A stretch of DNA of 64,000 bases from JAKAWQ01 sp035509315 (lineage in GTDB: Bacteria > Pseudomonadota > Alphaproteobacteria > Acetobacterales > Acetobacteraceae), in the NCBI GenBank assembly GCA_035509315.1, contig DATJLS010000043.1, forward strand, positions 41,770-105,769, read 5' to 3'. The notes beneath the pieces are model-generated. The model was not told the origin of the DNA, made no database searches, and saw nothing but the letters and a program-made list of their open reading frames with translations. The position numbers and the translations under genes are program-made. Positions 52,084-59,118 of the stretch are shown piece by piece (within the stretch, counting starts at the first letter, position 1; each line of letters starts with the position of its first letter).

Positions 52084-53052
52084 ATGCCCGAGTCGCATCG
52101 CAGCTCCGTCCTCGTCATCGGCGCGGGGCCGGCGGGATACACCGCTGCGATCTACGCGGCCCGTGCCGCGCTCTCCCCTTTGCTGGTGGCGGGGCTCGCT
52201 CCGGGCGGCCAGCTCACGACCACCACCGATGTCGAGAACTATCCCGGCTTCGCCGAGGTGATCCAGGGACCGTGGCTGATGGATCAGATGGCGGCGCAGG
52301 CCGCCAAGGTGGGCACGAAGATCGTCGCCGATCTCATCACGCGCGTCGATTTTTCCAAGCGGCCCTTTCTCTGCCAGGGCGATTCGGGAGATGTCTATAG
52401 CGCCGATTCGGTGATCATCGCGACCGGCGCGGACGCGCGGTGGCTGGAGCTGCCCTCGGAGCAGCGGCTCCGCGGGGCCGGGGTCTCCGCCTGCGCGACC
52501 TGTGACGGGTTTTTCTTCCGCGGCAAGCGGGTGGCGGTCGTGGGCGGGGGCAACACGGCCGTCGAGGAAGCGCTCTATCTCACCCATCATGCCGCCGAGG
52601 TGACGCTGATCCATCGCCGTGATTCGCTGCGGGCGGAAAAAATCCTCCAGGAGCGCCTCTTCGCCCATTCCAAGATCCGGGTGATCTGGGACAGCGTGGT
52701 CGAAGAGGTGATCGGCGGCGGCATGCCGGAATCGGTCACCGGCCTCCGGCTCAGGAACGTCCGCTCCGGCGAGAGAAGTGAGCTCGCGGCAGACGGAGTC
52801 TTCGTCGCCATCGGCCATCAGCCGAACACCGCGATCTTCGCGGGACAGGTGGCCATGGACAAGGAAGGCTACCTCCTCACCGCGCCGGGCTCGACGCGCA
52901 CCTCGGTCGAGGGGGTCTTCGCGGCCGGGGACGTCCAGGACCGCATCTTCCGCCAGGCGGTCACGGCCGCCGGCAGCGGCTGCATGGCGGCGCTCGAGGC
53001 GGAGAAGTGGCTGGCGGCGCAGCAGGACCGCCCGGCGCTCGCGGCAGAATGA
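52084..53052 (+). CDS. trxB: Thioredoxin-disulfide reductase
   Basis: 322 residues. FAD motif 'VLVIGAGPAGYTAAIYAARA', 'GGQLTTTTDVENYPGF', the redox centre 'CATCDGFFFRGK' (CxxC), NADPH motif 'VAVVGGGNTAVEEALYL', and 'GVFAAGDVQDRIFRQAVTAA'. It reduces thioredoxin with NADPH. The ATG at 52084 follows GCAGGAAGG. Its divergent Lrp neighbour may regulate it. Confidence 0.97.
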   Translation: MPESHRSSVLVIGAGPAGYTAAIYAARAALSPLLVAGLAPGGQLTTTTDVENYPGFAEVIQGPWLMDQMAAQAAKVGTKIVADLITRVDFSKRPFLCQGDSGDVYSADSVIIATGADARWLELPSEQRLRGAGVSACATCDGFFFRGKRVAVVGGGNTAVEEALYLTHHAAEVTLIHRRDSLRAEKILQERLFAHSKIRVIWDSVVEEVIGGGMPESVTGLRLRNVRSGERSELAADGVFVAIGHQPNTAIFAGQVAMDKEGYLLTAPGSTRTSVEGVFAAGDVQDRIFRQAVTAAGSGCMAALEAEKWLAAQQDRPALAAE

Positions 53053-53160
53053 ATACCGACGGCTCCTGTCGTCGATCATCGCTTCTTTGCGCCGGACGCC
53101 GCGCAGGCATCCGGCCGGAACGGATGCTGAGGATCTCCGCCCGGGGGCGGATGCACGGGG

Positions 53161-54057
53161 ATGGCTGACACGATGGACTGGGACAAGCTGCGCGTCTTCC
53201 ACGCGGTGGCGGAGGCGGGCAGCTTCACGCACGCCGGAGAGACGTTGAATCTAAGCCAATCGGCGGTATCGCGGCAGATTTCGGCGCTGGAGGAGGCGCT
53301 GCAGGTGCCGCTCTTTCACCGCCATGCGCGTGGCCTCATCCTTACCGAGCAGGGCGAGGCGCTGAACCGCACGGTGCGCGAGGTCTTCGCCAAGCTCGCG
53401 ATGACCGAGGCACTGCTCACGGAGAGCAAGGAGAAGCCGGCCGGACGCCTCAAGGTCACCACCACGGCCGGCTTCGGCTCGCACTGGCTGGCGCCGCGCC
53501 TGCATCGGTTCCTCGACCTCTATCCCGATGTCTCGATGACGCTGCTGCTCGACGATCTCGAGCTCGACCTCGCAATGCGCGAAGCCGATGTCGCGATCCG
53601 CATGCACCCGCCCCGACAGCCGGAGCTGGTGCAGCGGCACTTGCTCGAGATGAGCTGGCATGTCTGCGCCTCGCCCGGGTACCTCAAGCGCTTCGGGGTC
53701 CCGCAGCGGGCGGAGGATCTCGATGCGCATCGGCTGATCCTGTTCGGCGATTACCGCCCGCCGGTGGACGATGTGAACTGGCTTGCGGATGCCGGGCGGC
53801 GGGCGGGCGCGATGCGGCGGGCGACGCTGGAGGTGAATTCCCTGCACGCGATGGCGCTTGCGATGCTTTCCGGCCTCGGGATCGGCGCGCTGCCCGATTA
53901 CATGGCGCAGGAGATGCAGGGGCTGGTGCGGGTCCTGCCCGAGCTCAAGTCGCCCAAGGTCGATGTCTACTTCGTCTATCCGGAGGAGCTCCGGAATTCC
54001 AAGCGCGTCGCCGTCTTCCGCGACTTTCTTCTTGCGGAGCTCGCCAACAAAAGCTGA
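53161..54057 (+). CDS. LysR-family transcriptional regulator
   Basis: 298 residues with the LysR HTH 'LRVFHAVAEAGSFTHAGETL' and 'LSQSAVSRQISALEEAL', and a substrate-binding domain from about residue 95 ('LKVTTTAGFGSHWLAPRL'). It follows trxB by 108 bp in the same direction and may be separately expressed. It converges on the GlcG-like gene with a 13-bp gap. Target unknown. Confidence 0.94.
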   Translation: MADTMDWDKLRVFHAVAEAGSFTHAGETLNLSQSAVSRQISALEEALQVPLFHRHARGLILTEQGEALNRTVREVFAKLAMTEALLTESKEKPAGRLKVTTTAGFGSHWLAPRLHRFLDLYPDVSMTLLLDDLELDLAMREADVAIRMHPPRQPELVQRHLLEMSWHVCASPGYLKRFGVPQRAEDLDAHRLILFGDYRPPVDDVNWLADAGRRAGAMRRATLEVNSLHAMALAMLSGLGIGALPDYMAQEMQGLVRVLPELKSPKVDVYFVYPEELRNSKRVAVFRDFLLAELANKS

Positions 54058-54070
54058 GAGCCCTTCATCT

Positions 54071-54505
54071 TCAAGTTCCGGTGCGCGGCCTCAATCCGGC
54101 TGCCTCGATGCCCGCCACGGCGCAAGCCTCGTCATTGTCCGAGACATCACCGGAAATCCCGACGGCGCCGAGGATCTCGCCCACCGCGCTCTCGGCAAGC
54201 ACCCCGCCGGGAACCGGCACCAGCCGGCCCTGGCTCGCCATCGCAATCGCGTTCACGAAAGAAGGCGAGGTTTGTGAACGGGCGAAAAGCTCGCGCGAGC
54301 CGAAACCGAGGCCGAGCGCGCCCCATGCCTTCCCGAACGCGATCTCGGGGCGAAGGATCCCCGAACGGTCCTCGCGCTCGAGCGCGACGAGATGGCCACC
54401 ATCGTCGAGCACGGCGACGGTGAGTGGCGCCAAGCCAAGCGCCCTCCCGCGCTCGCGCGCCGCCGCGACGATGGTTCGGGCCTGGGCCAATGTAATGCCG
54501 GACAT
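54071..54505 (-). CDS. GlcG/HbpS family protein
   Basis: 144 residues. 'LTLAQARTIVAAARERG'-like N-terminus ('ITLAQARTIVAAARERG'), 'VAVLDDGGHLVALERED' and 'VPVPGGVLAESAVGEILGAVGISG' in parts match the GlcG/HbpS heme-binding-like family (DUF336). Members occur beside glycolate oxidase or sense heme; role here is unknown. Two gaps and repeat copy E separate it from the next gene. Confidence 0.88.
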   Translation of the reverse strand: MSGITLAQARTIVAAARERGRALGLAPLTVAVLDDGGHLVALEREDRSGILRPEIAFGKAWGALGLGFGSRELFARSQTSPSFVNAIAMASQGRLVPVPGGVLAESAVGEILGAVGISGDVSDNDEACAVAGIEAAGLRPRTGT

Positions 54506-54581
54506 CGCGCGCCTTTCCTCTGCGAACGCGCGAAGTTGGACTGGGCCTCAAGGAGCGGCAAGCCGGGGCGGCCGATTCCTC

Positions 54582-54670
54582 AGAGCGGGTCCATCCGTTC
54601 GCTTCCGCTCCCTTGTCCCGCTCTCCTCATTCGTTTTCCCGCGTGATTCAGACCTCCGCTCATCACGCGT
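54582..54670 (-). repeat. Dispersed hairpin repeat, copy E
   Basis: Reverse orientation. On the minus strand it reads CGTGATGAGCGGAGG, then TCTGAATCACGCGGGAAAAC, then GAGAGCGGGACAAGGGAGC and GAACGGATGGACCCGCTCT. It begins within a few bases of the TGA stop of the mannose-1-phosphate guanylyltransferase gene. Confidence 0.72.
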
Positions 54671-56142
54671 CAGGCGCGGCCGTAACTATCCTCAAGACGC
54701 ACGATATCATCCTCGCCGAGATAGGCGCCGCATTGCACCTCGATGATCGTGAGCGGGATGCGGCCCGGATTCTCCATCCGGTGCACTTCGCCGAGCGGGA
54801 CGTAGATGTCCTCGTTTTCGCCGAGCAGCCGCTTCTCCTCGCCCACCGTGACGAGCGCGCTGCCGGCGACGACGACCCAGTGCTCGGCGCGATGGAAATG
54901 CTTCTGCAGGCTCAGAATGCCGCCGGGATTGACGACGATGCGCTTGACCTGGAACCGCTTGCCGAGGATCACGCTTTCGTAGTAGCCCCAGGGGCGGAAG
55001 ACGCGCCGGTGATGGGTCGCCTCGCTCCGGCCGGCCGCCTTCAGCCGGTCCACCACCGATTTCACGTCCTGCGCGCGGTCGCGGTGCACGGCAAGCACGG
55101 CATCATCGGTCGCGACCACGACGACATCCTTGAGGCCGACGACGGCGGCGAGCCTGCCCTCGCTCCGCACATAGCAGCCGGCGCTATCCTCCACGACGAC
55201 ATCGCCCACGGCGACATTGCCGGCTTCGTCCTTGGCGCCGATCTCCCAGAGCGCGCGCCAGCTTCCGATGTCCGACCAGCCGAGATCGGCGGCGACAACG
55301 GCGGCGCGGCGCGTCCGCTCGGCCACGGCATAATCGAGACTGATGCTCGGACAGGCGCGGAAGGCCTCGACGCCGAGACGGATGAAGTCCGGATCCTCAC
55401 GCCTCGTCTCGACCGCCCGCCGCACCCCTTCCAGCAGCGCGGGCTCATGCTCCGCAAGCTCGTCGAGCAGGGTCCGGGCGGTGAAGACGAACATCCCGGA
55501 GTTCCAGAGATAGGAGCCTTCGGTGAACAGCCGGACCGCCGTCTCTTCGTCCGGCTTCTCGATGAAGCGGGCGATGGCCGAAACGCCTTGGGCTTCGGCC
55601 AGGGGCGCGCCCGGCTCGATCCAGCCATAGCCTGTCTCGGGGCGGGTCGGCGTCATGCCGAAGGTGACGATCCAGCCCGCGCGGGCGGCGGGCAGAGCCG
55701 CGGCGAGGGCATTGCCGAGCGCCTCGGGCGCCCCGATCGCCGCATCCGCGGCCATCATCCAGAGGACTTCGTCCGCATTCTCCTGGGCCACGAGAAGCGC
55801 GGCGGCGGCGATCGCGGGGGCGCTGTTGCGCCCCTCCGGCTCGAGCACGATGCGCGCCTCCGCGATGCCGGCCGCCTGCATCTGCTCGGCGATCAGGAAG
55901 CGGTGCGCCTCGCTGCAGACGATCAGCGGCGGGGCGAAGTCGGCGCTGCTGGCGCGCAGCGCCGTTTCCTGGATCAGCGATCGCTCCGAGACGAGCGGCC
56001 AGAGCGGCTTGGGGAAGCCTTCACGCGAGAGGGGCCAGAGCCTCGTGCCCGCCCCGCCGGAGAGAATCACCGGGACGATGCGGCCGGAACCGGCGGCGCC
56101 CGAAGCGGGCGCCGGGCCGGGAGAGGGCTCCATGAGGTTCAT
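54670..56142 (-). CDS. Mannose-1-phosphate guanylyltransferase / mannose-6-phosphate isomerase
   Basis: 490 residues from ATG 56142. The nucleotidyltransferase motif is 'PVILSGGAGTRLWPLSRE' near residue 25; the C-terminal type II PMI cupin has 'RPWGYYESVILGKRFQVKRI' and 'SLQKHFHRAEHWVVVAG'. It makes GDP-mannose for polysaccharides. A longer frame to 56346 contains an 18-bp tandem repeat and is not family-like. Two glycan-related genes (GtrA-type, GT2-GtrA) lie within a few kb. Confidence 0.95.
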   Translation of the reverse strand: MNLMEPSPGPAPASGAAGSGRIVPVILSGGAGTRLWPLSREGFPKPLWPLVSERSLIQETALRASSADFAPPLIVCSEAHRFLIAEQMQAAGIAEARIVLEPEGRNSAPAIAAAALLVAQENADEVLWMMAADAAIGAPEALGNALAAALPAARAGWIVTFGMTPTRPETGYGWIEPGAPLAEAQGVSAIARFIEKPDEETAVRLFTEGSYLWNSGMFVFTARTLLDELAEHEPALLEGVRRAVETRREDPDFIRLGVEAFRACPSISLDYAVAERTRRAAVVAADLGWSDIGSWRALWEIGAKDEAGNVAVGDVVVEDSAGCYVRSEGRLAAVVGLKDVVVVATDDAVLAVHRDRAQDVKSVVDRLKAAGRSEATHHRRVFRPWGYYESVILGKRFQVKRIVVNPGGILSLQKHFHRAEHWVVVAGSALVTVGEEKRLLGENEDIYVPLGEVHRMENPGRIPLTIIEVQCGAYLGEDDIVRLEDSYGRA

Positions 56143-56200
56143 CGCTGCCTCCGGCAATCGGTCGGGGTCTTCACTCCGGATTATCGCCGATGACCCTCCC

Positions 56201-56252
56201 CCGGACAAACGCGGGCCTCCAGACAAACGCGGGCCCCCGGACAAACGCAGGG
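56201..56252. repeat. 18-bp tandem repeat, about 2.9 units
   Basis: CCGGACAAACGCGGGCCT is repeated as CCAGACAAACGCGGGCCC and a partial CCGGACAAACGCAGGG. It lies upstream of both the guanylyltransferase start and the creatininase start, in their shared divergent region. Unit copy number may vary between strains. Confidence 0.75.
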
Positions 56253-56317
56253 ATGCCCATCCGCCCGGCTTCTTGCCCTGGGGGTCGCGGCGCTTCATCA
56301 TGCGCCGCAGCATTGTC

Positions 56318-57115
56318 ATGACGAAACAGCTTCTCGCCGCGCTCACGGCGGCCGAGGCGCGCGAGAGGCTCGCCGCACGCCCGGTGATCCTGGTCCCGCT
56401 CGGCAGCCAGGAGGATCAGGGGCCGCATGCCCCGATGGGGGATTACCTCCTCGCCGAGGTGATGGCCGAGCGGATCGCCGCGCGTGCCGCCGGGCTCGGC
56501 ACCGACGCGCTGGTGGCGCCGGTGGTGCCATTCGGCGCCGCCGATTATTTCGGCCATGCGCCTGGCGGCATCGCGCTTTCGCCCGCAACGTTCGAGGCCC
56601 TGCTCTCGGAGATCCTCGAAGCGCTGCTGCGCCACGGACAAAGGCGGCTCGTGCTCATCAACGGCCATGGCGGCAATGCGCCGGCGATCCATGAGGTGGC
56701 GCTCGCGATCCGCAAGACCCGCGGCATCGTCGTCCCGACCTTTCCGCTCTGGCGCGTCGCGAACACGCTCCTGCCCGCCATTCTCGGCGCCGAGAAGGCG
56801 CGGGCGGCGAGCGGCCATGGCGCCGACCCGCTCACCAGCGTTGCGATGCATCTCTTCCCGGCGCTGATGCGCCCCGATCTCGTTCCCGAGCCGGCCGGAC
56901 CCGCCCGGTTTCTCGGGCTTCCCGTCGGCGGCCTCGGCACGGCGGAATTCGAGGGGGCCGAGATTCAGATCCCGATCACGTTCGACGAAGCGGCCCCCGG
57001 CGGCACACTCGCCGATGCGCGCCTCAGCTCCGAAAAGACCGGCGCGGCGCTGGTCGCGCGGCTGACAGAGCTTGGCGCCCGCTTCATCGCGCACTATGCG
57101 AAGGAGGCCCTGTGA
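56318..57115 (+). CDS. Creatininase-family amidohydrolase
   Basis: 265 residues from 'MTKQLLAALTAAEARERLA'; an ATG six codons earlier (56300) is also possible. The metal-binding segments are 'LVPLGSQEDQGPHAPMGD' (E and H), 'GAADYFGHAPG', 'LINGHGGNAPAI' and 'SGHGADPLTSVAMHLFP'. This family includes creatininase and formamide hydrolases of cofactor pathways. Divergent from the guanylyltransferase. Substrate unknown. Confidence 0.9.
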   Translation: MTKQLLAALTAAEARERLAARPVILVPLGSQEDQGPHAPMGDYLLAEVMAERIAARAAGLGTDALVAPVVPFGAADYFGHAPGGIALSPATFEALLSEILEALLRHGQRRLVLINGHGGNAPAIHEVALAIRKTRGIVVPTFPLWRVANTLLPAILGAEKARAASGHGADPLTSVAMHLFPALMRPDLVPEPAGPARFLGLPVGGLGTAEFEGAEIQIPITFDEAAPGGTLADARLSSEKTGAALVARLTELGARFIAHYAKEAL

Positions 57116-57248
57116 AGCACCTCACCGGCGCGCGGCCGCGCTGGACGCGGAGACGCGCCCGCGGCAGAGAGATGGCATCTTGGGGCGACACCTTGGGCGG
57201 GATCTCTCTTGCTTCATGAGGCATTCGCGATCGGGGAGGCCCCGGCGT

Positions 57249-57680
57249 ATGGATGTTGAGCGGCTCGGCGTCCGGCTGATGCGGCCGATGCAGGCGATTC
57301 CGGCGACCTTCTACAGCTACTTCGTCGTCGGCGGGGTCGCCACCGTGGTCGATATCGGCGGCTTCATGCTGCTCATCGCGATGTTCGGCGTGCCCTGGTT
57401 CTGGGCCGCGGTCGCGAGCTTCCTCGTCTCCGTCGTCGTCAATTACGCGCTTTCGATCCGCTTCGTCTTCGAGAGCGGGGTGCGCTTTCAAAAACATCAC
57501 GAAGTCGGGCTGGTGCTGGGCGTGAGCGCCATCGGCCTCCTGCTCAACGAAGCGGTGCTTTGGGTGATGATCGAGATGGCGGATATGGGCAAGCTGCCGG
57601 CCAAGCTGTTCGCGACCGCCGTGGTCTTCCTCTGGAACTATGGCGCGCGGCAGAAATTCATCTTTCGCGCGCCGCGGTAA
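57249..57680 (+). CDS. GtrA-like membrane protein
   Basis: 143 residues from ATG 57249 after GGGGAGGCC. Four membrane helices with 'FYSYFVVGGVATVVDIGGFM', 'FLVSVVVNYALSIRFVF' and 'LWNYGARQKFIFR' fit the GtrA/flippase family for polyprenyl-linked sugars. A longer frame overlapping the creatininase gene has no membrane features at its start. It may work with the GT2-GtrA enzyme or mannose pathway nearby. Confidence 0.88.
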   Translation: MDVERLGVRLMRPMQAIPATFYSYFVVGGVATVVDIGGFMLLIAMFGVPWFWAAVASFLVSVVVNYALSIRFVFESGVRFQKHHEVGLVLGVSAIGLLLNEAVLWVMIEMADMGKLPAKLFATAVVFLWNYGARQKFIFRAPR

Positions 57681-57729
57681 GCCGCGCCCGATTTGGCCCC
57701 CCGGGCCCCGCCGTGATACGGGAGAGACC

Positions 57730-58050
57730 ATGATCGAGCTTGCCGCCTTTCGCGCGAGCCTCGGGAATGAGGCGCCGCCTGCCGGCCTTTCCGGCGCGCT
57801 TGCCGCGCTCTGGTGGGATGCGAAGGGGGACTGGAACCGCGCCCACGCGCTGGCGCAGCAGGATCCCGGCAAGGAAGGCGATGCCGTTCATGCCTATCTG
57901 CACCGCAAGGAAGGCGATAGCGAGAATGCGCGCTACTGGTACGCGCGCGCCGGGAAGCCGGCGGCGATGGGCACGCTGCAAGGGGAATGGGAGGCGCTGG
58001 TGCGGGAGCTGACGGGGGAAAAGAGCCCCGCGGAGGAAAAGAATTTATGA
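57730..58050 (+). CDS. Conserved hypothetical protein, tetratricopeptide-like
   Basis: 106 residues. 'LAALWWDAKGDWNRAHALAQ' and 'VHAYLHRKEGDSENARYWYARAG' form paired helices as in TPR-like proteins of a conserved proteobacterial family without assigned role. Its stop overlaps the flavin reductase start (ATGA), so the two are co-translated. Confidence 0.75.
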   Translation: MIELAAFRASLGNEAPPAGLSGALAALWWDAKGDWNRAHALAQQDPGKEGDAVHAYLHRKEGDSENARYWYARAGKPAAMGTLQGEWEALVRELTGEKSPAEEKNL

Positions 58051-58550
58051 ACGCGGACGCGAAGAAGACCGTGCTCAGGATGATCCCCTATGGGATCTAT
58101 GTGCTCACCGCGTTCGACGGCAAGGGCGGCGTGGCGGCGGCCACCGTCAACTGGGTGACGCAGACGGCGTTTTCGCCCCCGCTCCTCGTGGTCGGCGTCA
58201 AGGCCGACTCGGGGGCGGCCGCGATCGTGAAGAGCGCGGGGACATTCGCGCTCAACATGCTCGGCAAGGACGGCAAGGGGCTCGCCTTCACCTTCTTCCG
58301 CCCCGCCGAGCTGGACGGGGAAAAAATCTCCGGCCAGGGATTTCATCCCGGCGCCAATGGCGCGCCGATCTTGGAAGCGGCGATCGGGGCCGTGGAATGC
58401 GCGGTGAAGACGATCGTCGAGCAGGGCGATCATCACATCGTCGTCGCCGAGGTGACGGAGGCGCACCTCGCCAAGCCGCCCTCGGGGCGGCCGGACGCCG
58501 CGATCCTGGAAATGAAGGATCTCGGCGAATCCGTGTTCTACGGGGGCTAA
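58047..58550 (+). CDS. Flavin reductase family protein (FMN-binding)
   Basis: 167 residues from ATG 58047. The split-barrel FMN fold is seen in 'GIYVLTAFDGKGGVAAATVNWVTQTAFSPPLL' in parts, including 'AAATVNWVTQTAF', and 'TFALNMLGKDGKGLAF'. These proteins reduce FMN with NAD(P)H or act on small substrates. It overlaps the TPR-like gene by 4 bp and is followed by repeat copy F. Confidence 0.9.
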   Translation: MNADAKKTVLRMIPYGIYVLTAFDGKGGVAAATVNWVTQTAFSPPLLVVGVKADSGAAAIVKSAGTFALNMLGKDGKGLAFTFFRPAELDGEKISGQGFHPGANGAPILEAAIGAVECAVKTIVEQGDHHIVVAEVTEAHLAKPPSGRPDAAILEMKDLGESVFYGG

Positions 58551-58566
58551 TTCCAGGCGGGCTGGA

Positions 58567-58666
58567 GCGTGATGACCGAAGGTGGAATCACCGGAGGTCT
58601 GAATCACGCGACAAAACAAAGACCAAGAGCAGGATGAGTGAGCGCGAGCGATCCCATCCTGCTCTA
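58567..58666 (+). repeat. Dispersed hairpin repeat, copy F, with 11-bp perfect stem
   Basis: Begins GCGTGATGACCGAAGG, carries TCTGAATCACGCGACAAAAC, and ends with a perfect stem AGAGCAGGATG (58626-58636) / CATCCTGCTCT (58655-58665). The stop codon of the convergent marR gene (58664-58666) lies in the last stem bases. It sits between convergent genes and probably terminates both. Confidence 0.75.
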
Positions 58667-59077
58667 ACGTTCCTCTCCGAGCAGAGCGAGGATCTCCAGG
58701 AGCGCCGGGCGCAACCGCCGCAGCTCCTCGAGATGCGTTGCCGAAAGATCGGCAAGCCGCGCCTCCGCCGCTTCCGTCAAGGCCAGGAGCACGCGCCGCC
58801 GGTCTGAAGGATCGTGCCGGCGGACGACGAGGCCCGATCCCTCCAGCCGGTCCACCAGCTCCACCGCGCTGTGGTGGCGGATGCAGAGCTGCGCGGCGAG
58901 ATCGTGAATGGTCACCTCCTCCCCGCCGGGAAAGCCCTTGATGCCGAGCAGCGCCTGATGCTGCTGGGGCGTGAGGCCGGATTCGCGCGCCGCCGCCTCG
59001 CTGAAGCCGAGAAAACGCCGCAGCAGATGGCGGAAGCCGGCGAGCGTGCGGTAATCGCGCTGACGCAGACCCGTCAT
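58664..59077 (-). CDS. MarR-family transcriptional regulator
   Basis: 137 residues. Winged helix 'EEVTIHDLAAQLCIRHHSAVELVDRLEGSGLVVRRHDPSDRRRV' is represented by 'DLAAQLCIRHHSAVELVDRL' and 'DPSDRRRVLLALT'. It is divergent from the ClC channel gene, and a perfect palindrome lies between them, so it probably represses that gene and itself. Ligand unknown. Confidence 0.93.
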   Translation of the reverse strand: MTGLRQRDYRTLAGFRHLLRRFLGFSEAAARESGLTPQQHQALLGIKGFPGGEEVTIHDLAAQLCIRHHSAVELVDRLEGSGLVVRRHDPSDRRRVLLALTEAAEARLADLSATHLEELRRLRPALLEILALLGEER

Positions 59078-59099
59078 GGCCGGGCTTCCCTTGTCCTAT

Positions 59100-59118
59100 T
59101 ATATCGCATTGCGATATA
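59100..59118. promoter_or_regulatory. Perfect 9-1-9 palindrome, likely MarR operator
   Basis: TATATCGCATTGCGATATA is a perfect inverted repeat centred on 59109, in the short gap between marR and the ClC gene. MarR dimers bind AT-rich palindromes of this size. It overlaps or abuts the candidate start of the ClC gene at 59118, so binding would block the promoter or transcript start. Confidence 0.75.
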
